Below are positions 54,470-64,000 of a stretch of 64,000 bases of DNA, in pieces (position 1 is the first letter of the stretch; each line of letters begins with the position of its first letter). Source of the DNA: Malachius bipustulatus. Taxonomy: Eukaryota > Arthropoda > Insecta > Coleoptera > Melyridae. Both the position numbers and the translations under genes were made by a program. The stretch lies in assembly GCA_910589415.1 (NCBI GenBank), contig OU342630.1:80348186-80412185 (forward strand), written 5' to 3'. The notes below the pieces were generated by a model. That model searched no databases. It was given only the letters and a program-made list of their open reading frames with translations, and was not told where the DNA came from.

Positions 54470-54675
54470 AACAATTTTGACATTTTTGAGTATAGATAAT
54501 TTAGATATCCCGATTTTGACATTTTTGAGTATAGATAATTTAGATATCCCGATTTTGACATTTTTTGAGTATGAATATCTTCGATATTTCGGTTTTGATA
54601 TTTTGAGGTATGAATAATTTTGATTTGGAGGTATCCAGATCAAAATACTTTGAGTATGAACAATTTTGACATTTA
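54470..54675. repeat. Tandem ~43-bp repeats
   Basis: Units built on GATTTTGACATTTTTGAGTA and TAGATAATTTAGATATCCC: two nearly perfect copies followed by two or three decayed ones. Confidence 0.85.
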
Positions 54676-54894
54676 ACCCGATTTAGACGTCTTGGAGTTT
54701 GAGGTGTAAGTAGAACTCTTAGATTTGAAATTTCTTTAGGCTTTTCTAGGTAGAAATTTAGTTTTGGTTTTTTTTAGATTTCTCTATGATTTCCTTTGTT
54801 AGGAATCATATTTCACTCCAAAGTCGTTAGGACGTTATTCTTAACTAACTAACGATCAAGGAAACCTTTTAGCTTTTGACGTTAAATCTCTAGT

Positions 54895-55520
54895 CGCAGG
54901 GAAACGCACTAGAGGGGTGTATTTTGGCATTTCCGGCCTCATAAGCGGAGAATTGCCCTGTCGTCTAGTCAGCTGCTTAGCCCCCAGCTGATGAAGTAGG
55001 TGGTATTGTCTGGCGACATACCGACCATAGGGGCCGAATCTTTATGTCTTCGTCATCCTGGCAGTATTGCCAACTCACGAGTTTCGGTCACTGAATTTCC
55101 TTGAGGTGTTCAGGCAGATCCAACTCCTTGATTTTTTGTGTGTAGGACGAAGTCGGTAATCGATTGACGACAGCCGGAGTTTCTCCAATGGAGAACTCTG
55201 TTTCACATAGTTTTAGTTTTATTTTAGGATGAGTATGGTGGTGGAGGTTATTGGTTCTGGTATAGTCTGTTCAACCAGAGGTTAGGGAAAATATTTAGCT
55301 TTCTTTTGAAAAATCTTTAGTTACAAGGTAGTGTACTAGAGGGGTGCATTATGTCATTTCCAGCCTTATAAATGGAAAGGGCCTGCCGTTTAGTCAGTTG
55401 TGGAGCCCCCGACTGATGAAGTAGGAGGTATAGTCACGTGACATGCCAACCACAGGGGCCAATTATTTGAGCTTCGCTACATAGGCAAATATTGCCACTA
55501 TAAGAGTTTTGTCCTTTTGA
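54895..55520. repeat. Diverged direct duplication of a ~200-bp block (54895-55100 and 55320-55520)
   Basis: Shared landmarks in the same order: CACTAGAGGGGTG and TACTAGAGGGGTGC, GGCATTTCCGGCCTCATAA and GTCATTTCCAGCCTTATAA, TAGTCAGCTG and TAGTCAGTTG, GAGCCCCCGACTGATGAAGT and GCCCCCAGCTGATGAAGTAG, and AGGGGCCGAAT and AGGGGCCAATT. The block is GC-richer than its surroundings. Confidence 0.8.
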
Positions 55521-55823
55521 GTCCCTTTGTGTTCTCATAAGACTCAACTTATTTTGATAAGTTATGTGTAGAGCGGAGTTAGTTTCCGAATAACGGCAGT
55601 CAGGTTTTCCTTTTGGGAGCCTGTTTAACCTAGTTTTAGTAACCAGAGTCCTACTGGCGGTTTCCGAGGTCAGGGCTCGCCCATATTGCTTTGTGTTTGA
55701 AACATGGAGTGTTTAAAACTTGTTCTTTCTGTCTTTTCTTTCGGTTTGTTGGGATTTGTTGATTGTTGATTCGAGAGGAGTTCTCTCGGAAAAGTTTCTT
55801 GTGGAGACTTTTCCTTCCTTTTT

Positions 55824-55836
55824 ACAAGGGGGGGTG
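55824..55836 (+). other. Polypurine tract
   Basis: ACAAGGGGGGG plus TG immediately before the 3' LTR; the usual plus-strand primer position. Confidence 0.75.
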
Positions 55837-58614
55837 TGCAGCGTGCCTTGCACGCTACGTTTTCTTTTTCAAAATTTTAATTCTCGATTTGGAATATTTT
55901 TATAAAGTTCAGAAAAGTTATGATTGACTGTACATTTTCGCTGATGTAAGAGGCTGTATTAGGCAAAGATCACGAACGAACACCTGACAGCTATTAAGAA
56001 ATCCTTGCTTTTGTTATTTGAGTAAGACGTAGAAAACATGTCTAGTCGATTTTCTGTCCCGGTTCTGGGTTTTCAGAGTTTGAAAAGTATATCATCTTAT
56101 GCGAATTAATTTTCCGCGTCTAATGAGACCACTCTCATCTTGCTACTCAAGATTTCCGATTAGTTATCCAGATAAAACCTAAAAGATTATTTCTTTGGGT
56201 GTGGGTTAAAAAAACATGAAACGATAGTTGAGGAAACATATAAAAAAAACTTGCGTTTTGTTCTGGGACACGACAAGCCTCGAGTATAAGCGGATTCACG
56301 ATTGTGAAATTTAAGTTTGGATATAGGGAGAACGGGAGAGGTTGATCGTACTGCCGATGGTGTACTAGAGTATATGAGAATCGATCCGTCAATGTCGCGT
56401 GCGAGTTTTAAGTGTTGCATACTGTCGATGATGATATTTGGAGTGAAAGTGGGTCACCAAGTTCGGTTGGACAGTGGTTAAGGCGCATGCGATAGCGTCA
56501 TCCCCAAAAAATTATAAAGGGAGGTAAAGGACGCTTCAGGTTCATTTTCCGGTCTAAATTCGACAGGTCATGTAGCTTGTCTACAAGTTCGTAAATTAGT
56601 ATTAGTCCCTTGTGTGAGACGTTATTATGGTGAAGTTGTTTCCGTGAAAGATGCAGTCTTACGTGAGTAATCTTTTGAATTTAATTTTGGTCATCATAAC
56701 TAATGTTCGCTTTCTTGTCTTTACAGACAAGGGACGTGGTTTTGGACTTACGTACTACTAGATTAGGTTTTGGAACGTAGTCTTGGACGTAGTCTTGGAC
56801 GTAGTCTTGGACGTAGTCTTGGACGTAGTTTTGGGACGTGGGTTTGGACGTAGTTTTGAATGTAGTTTTGAACTTTAGTTTTGATTTACTTTTGAGTTTC
56901 AAGTTCTAGAATGTTAGGTCCCGACTTCCAGTTTTGATTTTTAACTACTAATTTCCGATTTCCAGTTTTTAATTTCGATCTTTGAATTTCTAAGTTTTAA
57001 CTTTTGATTCCTGAATTTTAATTTCGAACTTCTAGTTTCTGAGTTTTGAGTTCCAACTTTCAATTTTCTAATTTACACGAAAGTTTACATAAAGATTCGA
57101 TCATGTGGAGGCTTATGTAGGTACCTACCTAGGTAGGTATACTAACCTGTGTGAAGGGTGATGTTTGAAGAAGCTTGGAGAAATAAAGAAGAGTGGTGGA
57201 GTTTAGTTTGTAGACATGGAAGGTTTCATCAGGCAGAGGTCCTAGTACGTTGATATTTGGTCATCACAAGGTAGCAGGGAGAGCAGTCCAGCTCATCCGG
57301 CACCTAGAGCATCCACCAAGGGGTGCTAACACCAGTGCAAAGGCAGTTCCAGCAACCATGCCGGTCTAGTCTTTGATCATCGCGCTTAGGTTAGAGGAAC
57401 CTTAGTTCGTCAGTTTTGAGATGGAGTTTTGAAGAATAAGGTATGTCTTTATGAGTGAATAAACTTTTGCTATTTTCCGATAATCAAGAAAATTAAATAA
57501 ATTCAAGTACAGTGTTTAATTGATTTCATCACCTATGACTTTCTAAGTGAATTTGATTTTTGATAATATGTTATGAACTTTTATTGTGGTCAACAAGTGA
57601 CTAATGTAATGGTTATGTGTAAAAATAATTTATTAAATTTATCGTATGTGTTTAGGATTTCGAGTTGGAGATGATCATTTTCTAAATTAAATTTTGAATT
57701 TCAGATTTTGTAGGTAGATACCTGTTTTTATATTGAAACTTTTGCTTAAGATAAATTTAAATTTTTGAGAAATAATCTCTGATCTAACTCCGAGTTCTAT
57801 TCAGAATCATACCTATGTGTTATAGTTTAGAAATTGTTTAATAGAATTTGAGCTTTGGAAATTTTTATCTGAACTATTGAAATGATATAGGTACCTATCT
57901 TGAATTTTAATCATGTAAGTTTGATATCATTGGTAATAAGGTAATATTTATGTTTGAATATTTGAGTCAGGATTACTGATTTTAATTATTAAATTGATTG
58001 TTGATATGTAAGATCTATTGGTGATTGCCAGTCTATTGTACTGATGATGAAATTGATTTTAATAAATCTTTGTATTAAAATTCAACAATTTTAGAGTTTT
58101 GAGAATCAACCCTCCTCATGTTCTTTTAAATTATTTATTCAATCAGTAGAGTAACATCAAGAATAAGGCGATATATCCTGGTATATTTTGGTGAGGTTTA
58201 TTAATTTTTGGTTATTGTTTTTAAAATTGTTAGGAGTTACTACGGGTCCAGTCTGGTTCGGTGAATGCTGGATTTTCCAGAGGAAGGCCACATTTATCTG
58301 TCCCGGGCTGGATAATCACAACGAATCTTTTGTTTAAGTTTGGTTTTGGTTTGATACTTTGGAAAATTTAGACGATCACTTTTCAAAATTTAAAGTTTAT
58401 TTTTGTTTCGACATTTAGAATATTTGGGTGGGGCATTCCAAATTTGATATGTTCCACTCGACAGGCCAATGTGGCTAATGTTACAAATTTGCCCAGTCAC
58501 ATTGAGATCTGTCAATAGCCACCTCCTTCCTTTCGGGGTTAAGGTAAGTGAATTATTATCTTTTTTATTGTTCAACTTTTTGAGTGGGAGTAAGCGAGGG
58601 GGAGGAAGGCTCCA
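55837..58614 (+). repeat. 3' LTR, 2,778 bp
   Basis: Same length and, in all blocks compared, same sequence as the 5' LTR, including the intron-like segment (56663-56726) and minisatellite. Followed by TTACCTCAC, whose TTAC repeats the 5' flank. Confidence 0.93.
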
Positions 58615-59273
58615 TTACCTCACGGAAATTTTGGCCCCACCGCAAATAGGTACTGCCTGACAAATGAACTGGAAACAGGAAGACTGATACTACCGTTTAA
58701 TCGATTTTTTGCATGTTTGTGATACAGGATTTGCAATTTTTCGACTTACTTTATGACCGAATTGTGCTTTTACTTACTTTTACACTTCTTTTACTATAAT
58801 TTTTTTGTTTTATTCCAATCATATCTGGAAAATCCGTCTTCTTATCTGCTTCGCGCTTAACTTTATGAACTTTTTTGCTCGAAATCGAACTTTTAATTAA
58901 ATTAACATTGGCAGCAAAAAATGAGAAGTGTGATTGACAGGCTTGTGCCTTTAGCTTTGAAAATTTCATAACATGTTAATAATGGCCTTCTTGCTTGCTT
59001 CTTTTCATGTTCCAAGTTAGTGGTGATGCGGTAGTATTACATAATTAGTGAATAGTTATGGATATGGATATACTTCTATATACGCATAGACTTAATAGTT
59101 TTAACCAATATGTACCTTATCCTGAAAATATCAAAACCTTTTTCTCGCTTTTGATTAAAATGGGTCACCAGCGAAAAAACTTCTAGCATGATATAAGAAG
59201 AGCGTGTAATGGTGAGTAATGTGAATAAGGGTCTTAAGGATAGAAACATGGATATGTTAATGAAATAGGTAAA
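58615..59273. other. No recognisable gene
   Basis: Right flank of the LTR element. A 72-codon lysine-rich ORF on the minus strand (58751-58969) has no known motif or clear splice context. Confidence 0.4.
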
Positions 59274-59312
59274 TAAAAAAAGTAAATAAATAAATAAATA
59301 AAATAAATAAAT
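59274..59312. repeat. (AAAT)n microsatellite
   Basis: About nine imperfect AAAT repeats, immediately left of the foldback element; it may have replaced that element's terminal bases. Confidence 0.9.
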
Positions 59313-59886
59313 GTCCCATTTGAGAGTGGCATATCATGGAATGTTGGATTTTTAGATTTACTGAGAAGAAAAACTAACTTTTTAGAGTTGGTGTCCAAAC
59401 TCATAAGTTTGTGAGTTATAAACAAGTGAAAAACAATTTTTGAAGTTCAAGGCCCCGCCCTGTACAACGAAAACGGAAAAAAACGGCTTACATGTGAATT
59501 TTAACTTTATTGTATACTATTCTATGGTATAAAAACATTTGTACTTTCTTTGTTTTTTTTTTGTATTTAGCGACACGTTGAGAAATCTCAAATTTTTTAT
59601 CACCCTGTATAAACATTACATCTACATCAGAGGATGGTACATAAAAAGTTAAAACAGGGACATGTAGGTAAGCCCTTTTTTCTGTAGGTATTTCGAGCCG
59701 TTTTCGTTGTATGTACAGGGCCATGAAGCTTTGAAAATTGCGATTTTCACTTGCTTATAACTCAAAAACTTCTCAATTTAAACACCAACTGTAAAAACCA
59801 ATCTAATGCAATAACATAGGAGCATTCCATTAAAAAAAAAAACGTACTAAGATATGCCACTGTCATATGGGACACTCTGTATACTC
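59313..59886. mobile_element. ~570-bp foldback element, TGTCCCAT...GGGACACTCTGTA
   Basis: The left arm (TGTCCCATTTGAGAGTGGCA, TTAGAGTTGGTGTCC, GTGAGTTATAAACAAGTG, CCCTGTACAACGAAAACGG) is mirrored at the right (CCGTTTTCGTTGTATGTACA, CACTTGCTTATAACTC, CACCAACTGTAAA, TGCCACTGTCATATGGGACA). The right end continues to ACTCTGTATAC, so this belongs with the TACAGGGTG-type elements; the left tip is eroded. Confidence 0.75.
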
Positions 59887-61569
59887 CAAAATAATTTTAA
59901 CTTATGGCCATTGAGATTCTGTACTTGAATAGGCAAAAATAATTATTTTTAAATCAATCGTTTGACCTGCAGAGACAGACTCGAATAAGCTGAGGCAGTG
60001 CTCGAAGAAGGCGTTCGCAAAGAACCCTCTAATCTATTTTATGTTTCTTCGAGGAAAATTAAATTTAGATGGATAGAAGAATTAAAGACTGCGAAAAGCG
60101 CATCTTTTGACGGTTCGGCAGGACAAAATTTGGCCAACGCACTACCGGATATGGAAAGCCAAATTTTTGGAGTCTGTTACAAAAGCCATACTGGAAAAAT
60201 GAAATAGAGATGAAAGCTGGTCCAGTCCAAAGAGCTATCGGATTTAAGAAGTCATTTCATTGAAACTATTCTTCAATAATTAGAAGAAAAACTTTTAAGT
60301 TTTAAATAGCAGCAATATTGATATCGCTAACCTACCCCCAGGGAACATCTATAGGTGTCCCATAATTTATAAATTATAGAAACAAACTAAACCAAACTAT
60401 GAAGCAGCGGATTTTGTGAGATAAGCTACCTGAGTATAAATTCAACATTTAAATTAAAGCTTGATTATTATTTCGTGTAACTCGTTCAGAAATCTCGCGA
60501 GTTGCGTTCTGTGACGTCACGCAAACTTGTGAGTAAAATTGCATATTTTTTACATCCAGTGTAAAAATTTAAAGGAAAAACGATATACTGGACTGAATAA
60601 TAATACTTACGTAAGGACTGAACTGAACAACTTTAATAAGTAAGGGATTCACAGGATGTCGCCGCGTCAGCTCCCGTCGAGCCCTAGTAGCGAATTCATT
60701 ATTCATACATTACAGAGTTCATGATCTGCCTATACGCAGATATACGTCATCAATCCAAATATAGCCGTGAAACGTGACTACTGCGATACCTGGGAAGTAC
60801 AGACAGTTATGCTGCTGAATGGAGTGCCATAAAATGTTCCTATTATACTAGTGACTATTTATAGTGAGAAGAAATTTGTCGAAACAATTCCCATACTTCC
60901 AGAAAATTCACCAAAAATGTGAAATCCACCAATTGTTGGAACAGTTATGTACTCGTATTAACTTTAAAAGACATCAGCGCATTTGATTTGAAATTTCATC
61001 CCGTACGATTTAAAGTGCTCAGAAGGATTTTAAAAATACAACGTTACTCATGATGAAGACTTCATATTACATAAATTCGATTCCCAATCGAAAAAGCGAG
61101 GGGCAAGTAGGCAGGTATTAGAATTTTCACAAATCAGAGTTTTCAAGTATTCAGAGTTATTGGAAAACTTCCGAACAACTCGACGAATTCTCGGCCTGAG
61201 TTTCTCTGTCAGATAGCTTTCACTCCCACGCTCAAATATATTCTTAATTTCCAGATCAAAGATACATAATTTAGGGAAGTAGGTATAAGTAGATTCTTTC
61301 TGTTTTGAGACTTTAATTCACGACCTTGATCGAACTGAAGTTGTTAAGTACCTATCTGCCTAGAGTTATATGAAACTCTTCGCATCGAAACTTTCTAAGT
61401 TGCGTAAGTAGCAACAAACTTCAGTATAGATACCAAACTATAGGTAATTGAACTATCTACCTTATTTATTACATAATTTTGACGCGTACCATTTACCTAG
61501 ATCCTAGAAGCAGCAAGACAAACGTAACTTTTAGTAAACTTAAATCAAACAAAGTTTAGCGAAACCTTC
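59887..61569. other. No recognisable gene
   Basis: Includes a CRE-type TGACGTCA at 60512-60519 and a locally GC-rich stretch near 60655-60700. A 69-codon ORF at 59998-60207 looked briefly like an exon but has no recognisable domain. Confidence 0.35.
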
Positions 61570-62640
61570 ATAAAAGACAGGCTGTCAGAATTTCTATGCA
61601 AGTACAATGTGTTCAATAAGGTGCAATTTGGCTATAAGAAACGATGGCAAAAGCAAAATCTATGTTTTGTAACCTAAGTAAGTCTTTCGATGGCATGCCT
61701 CATAGAGTGCTCGAAAAAAACTATTCTACTATAGTTAGAGGGAACTTCTTCATCAGCTACTCAGCTCTTATCTAACAAGAAGAATGCAGCGATGTGCATA
61801 AGAAACTAAAGATTTCAATGGAAGGGAATAAACTATGGAGTTCCTCAGGGGTTGATCCTTTGAGCTGTCTGTTTATCATTTATATAAATGACCTTCCGAG
61901 AAATGTACAGTCTGACGCCATATGCCTGTTTGTTGATGATACCACCTTCATTAACAGAGCCGCTGCCTTACAGGAACAGCACTCAGAAGACATTGTCGAT
62001 GGCATCGACAGTGCATCCAACTATATTAAGCATCATTTCGATAAGACAAAAACAATAACATTTAACACGACAGCTTCCACTGAGGTACTTCAGTTCAGAT
62101 GTGAAGTTTCTGGAAGTCATCTTCCAGGAAAACCTTTCTTATGCCAGCCTCATATGGGGACAATCACCAGACATCGAACAAGTGTTCGTATGTCAAAAAA
62201 AGCACTACGGACTACGCATACTCATTTCAGCTGGTAGCAGAAATTAGTGCAGGGAACTGTTTAAAAAGATAATAAGAAAAGATATTTAGCATACCATCAG
62301 CGTACATATTGTCATGCCTCACGTATGTGCAAAGGAACAAAAATACTTTCTTGAAAAACCCTTTATAAAATAAATAAATCCTACGCTACAAGAAATGGAG
62401 AAACTCTACTAATCCCATGTCAGATCAGAATCAAGAAATCACAGCAGACGGTTAACTACGTGTGCATTACCCTAGGTATACAATGAAGTCTCGATGGGAA
62501 TTCGAAATCTAAGGAATGCTGATTTTAGAAGACAGATCAATAAACTGCTGCTACAGCGAACAATGCATTCCTCAGAGGAATACATGGAGTACATGTCAAG
62601 TCTTGGAGAATAGTCTCTGGAGCTCCACACATGTGCTTGG
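61570..62640 (+). pseudogene. Decayed LINE reverse transcriptase fragment
   Basis: In plus-strand frames: LSKSFDGMPHRVLEKN near 61675-61720 (motif A region), YGVPQG in one frame near 61835, then SCLFIIYINDLPRNVQSDAI and CLFVDDTTF near 61860-61950 (motifs B and C, with FVDD at the catalytic site). Further on are KTKTITFNTTAS near 62045, a VFVxQKKALR-like block near 62185 and a downstream C-terminal tail. Frame changes near 61770, 61840 and 62110 and stops kill it. A different lineage from the two intact LINE frames. Confidence 0.75.
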
Positions 62641-62766
62641 CTTAGCTCGTTATTGTTGTTTTTATAGCTACAATGGCTATTATTGCAATTATCACTGTAT
62701 TTTTTTATGTTTTTGTATTGTATTTTTTCTACTCCCAACCTTTAATATGCATATTAAATATGAATC
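62641..62766. other. Short spacer
   Basis: Nothing recognised. Confidence 0.4.
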
Positions 62767-62819
62767 ACCAGTGCTTTAATGGGTCTCATTAAGATACAAA
62801 TCTTCATTAAAGCACTGGT
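62767..62819. repeat. Perfect 15-bp hairpin
   Basis: ACCAGTGCTTTAATG at 62767-62781 and CATTAAAGCACTGGT at 62805-62819 are exact inverses around a 23-bp loop. No flanking duplication is evident. Confidence 0.75.
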
Positions 62820-63466
62820 CAAGCTATCCAATGGCAGAGGAGCATTTGCAATCGAATCGGTTCCTTTTCGCTCACAATCGGGTCGGTCCAAAGCAACCGA
62901 AGTCACAGAGTTGTCATACTCACGACAAAAATTGCCTTGTGATGTAAGTTCTGTATTTCTGAAAAAAAATTCTGAACGTTTATTTAATTTAGAACATAAG
63001 TAACATTCAAAGAAAATTTATCAAGATTTTATGTTACCTTAATTAATTTGATAGGTAGGTATATCGTGTAAAAGATACGAAGATAAAGTATTATATCATT
63101 CGTAGCGCTCCGTGATAGTATTCAAAGCGGCAACGCTGCGACCGTCGCGTTGCGCAGGTAAACAATATCGTAATTAATGGCTGTCAATGTTATTAATATT
63201 ATTATTAATCTCAAAATCAAAGCGTAAAATTCGGAATTCGAACTTCGCATATAAAAATTACGCAGTAGTGAGTAGCGCCCTTTAAACTTGATACTAAGAC
63301 ATGTCTTAGCAGAATAATCTTAGCGACGAAGAGAAAATTTGGTAATATGCGTAAACAAATAGCAACCTATCTTAACCTCAATGATTCGCAATTGTACACG
63401 GGTCATTGTATAAAATATATAATTTTTTAATCTTTTCTATGAAATAAAAAAGGGCCGTAGAAAAAA
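62820..63466. other. No recognisable gene
   Basis: A 74-codon plus-strand ORF (62779-63003) contains a GTAAGT donor-like site near 62944, but I found no acceptor or recognisable domain. The GC-rich patch near 63105-63165 is unassigned. Confidence 0.3.
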
Positions 63467-63606
63467 TAGTGTATGGAACTCGCAGATAATGGCTATTAAT
63501 ACGCTCTTATGATGGTTAAGACACTCGCCTACGGCTCGTATCTTAACCATCATACTCACGTATTAATAGCCTTCATTATAAGCTCGTTGCATAATATACT
63601 ATTATA
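63467..63606. mobile_element. ~140-bp MITE / palindrome
   Basis: ATAATGGCTATTAATACG and TATGATGGTTAAGA are mirrored as TCTTAACCATCATA and CGTATTAATAGCCTTCATTA around a CTCGCCTACGGCTCG core; weaker pairing extends to ATAGTGTATGG / ATAATATACTAT at the outside. Flanking duplications are unclear because the neighbourhood is TA-rich. Confidence 0.65.
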
Positions 63607-64000
63607 TATATAACATATATACAAATCGAATTTCAATAAAGTTACACCAAGTCTCAATTTTTAGTATACTTTTTACCAATAGTTTCCGATTGTTTTGTGA
63701 GAATATCTCTTTGTAGTCTGGTTAACCTTGGGGCAATTTTTACTAAAATCGGGTAAAAAAAAATCCCGAACGGTTTAATCGGAAATTTTCACCAAAAACC
63801 GAGTCTCAAAATAGACTTACACTTGAATTTATCAATTTATAATGAATCACTGAATAAGAGTTTTTCTGATAGTAGAAATCAGCATCAGAGCTTAATATGA
63901 ACAAACTAAAATGAGCAAATTTGGTGCAATTGTAGCGTTCGCTTTCCCATTCAAATGAATTTGGTCCATATTAGAGTATTTCTAAACGATTTATTTTATA
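63607..64000. other. No recognisable gene
   Basis: AT-rich to the window edge. Confidence 0.4.

Larger units (their letters stand above)
52251..55823. other. Non-coding 3' part of the LTR element's interior
   Basis: 3.6 kb without a credible ORF. It holds three blocks of internal repeats (53219-53505, 54470-54675 and the pair 54895-55100 / 55320-55520, listed separately) and AT-rich filler with many TTGAG and GAGTTT words. No envelope-like gene was recognised. Confidence 0.7.
48286..58614 (+). mobile_element. 10.3-kb non-autonomous Gypsy-like LTR retrotransposon with giant, apparently identical LTRs
   Basis: Two direct repeats of exactly 2,778 bp (48286-51063 and 55837-58614) start TGCAGCG and end CTCCA. 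TTAC lies at 48282-48285 and again at 58615-58618. A primer-binding-site-like TGGTGCCGTGACCAGG follows the 5' LTR and a polypurine tract AAGGGGGGG precedes the 3' LTR. The 4.77-kb interior keeps only a gag-like start and an integrase C-terminus. The constant 7,551-bp offset and identical sequence in every block compared show a very recent insertion. Confidence 0.93.

Noticed and set aside
58751..58969. 72-codon lysine-rich minus-strand ORF next to the LTR element
   Set aside because: No known motif, no splice signals of quality, composition biased by AT-rich DNA.
59998..60207. 69-codon ORF that looked like a protein fragment
   Set aside because: Reasonable amino-acid mix but no recognisable family or exon boundaries; a database search would be needed.
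62779..63003. Possible exon ending at a GTAAGT donor near 62944
   Set aside because: No acceptor, and the start overlaps the 15-bp hairpin; not supported.

Overview
This is a stretch of eukaryotic, AT-rich, repeat-dense DNA, almost certainly from an insect. The evidence is one recognisable host exon of an insect-type RGK small GTPase with proper splice sites, plus Jockey/R1-like LINEs, Gypsy LTR elements, hAT- and PIF/Harbinger-like DNA elements and many foldback MITEs of the kind common in insects. The order cannot be fixed from the sequence. There are no bacterial-type operons, CRISPR arrays or rRNA genes.

Layout. 1-2.4 kb: a decayed LINE 3' end, then the RGK exon on the minus strand (1382-1624). 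The rest of the window may be that gene's large intron or 5' flank. 2.4-9 kb: a 1.2-kb foldback element, an AGATAC-type repeat field, MITE pieces and a dead DDE-type transposase with a DUF4817-like N terminus (8897-9660). 9.7-16 kb: mostly unannotatable sequence, a possible 5' exon/promoter (10440-10690) and a Gypsy integrase 3' end with its LTR (12200-13643). 16-28.5 kb: a PIF/Harbinger MITE, three or four decayed LINE fragments, one interrupted by a MITE, a solo LTR on the minus strand, and two elements of about 0.95 kb with long inverted repeats, one carrying mirrored poly-C/poly-G runs.

29.7-40.0 kb is the standout region. A 10.3-kb composite foldback element is bounded by an inverted terminus (TACGAAGGCGTAGA) and a perfect 6-bp target-site duplication AACTCT. 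It is built from arrays of a 20-bp satellite, four near-identical copies of a ~434-bp arm module and three copies of a 1.4-kb inner foldback. Two of the inner copies are interrupted, one by a 5'-truncated LINE with an open RT reading frame (31658-33159) and one by a 1.64-kb hAT-like element with a perfect 8-bp duplication (33971-35611).

41-47.4 kb: two further foldback elements, a tRNA-like sequence and a nearly complete EN-RT LINE ORF2 of 934 codons (43147-45951, minus). 48.3-58.6 kb: a very young LTR retrotransposon (TSD TTAC) with 2,778-bp LTRs that match wherever I compared them. Its gag-pol is reduced to a gag start and an integrase C-terminus. The leader inside the LTR carries an intron-like 64-nt segment. 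58.6-64 kb: another foldback element, another decayed LINE and a small MITE.

The genes do not form a pathway. The window is a record of successive transposon insertions beside one host exon, and nesting gives a relative chronology. Six or more unrelated foldback elements share TACAGGGTG-like ends, which suggests one family of enzyme moving many non-autonomous palindromes.
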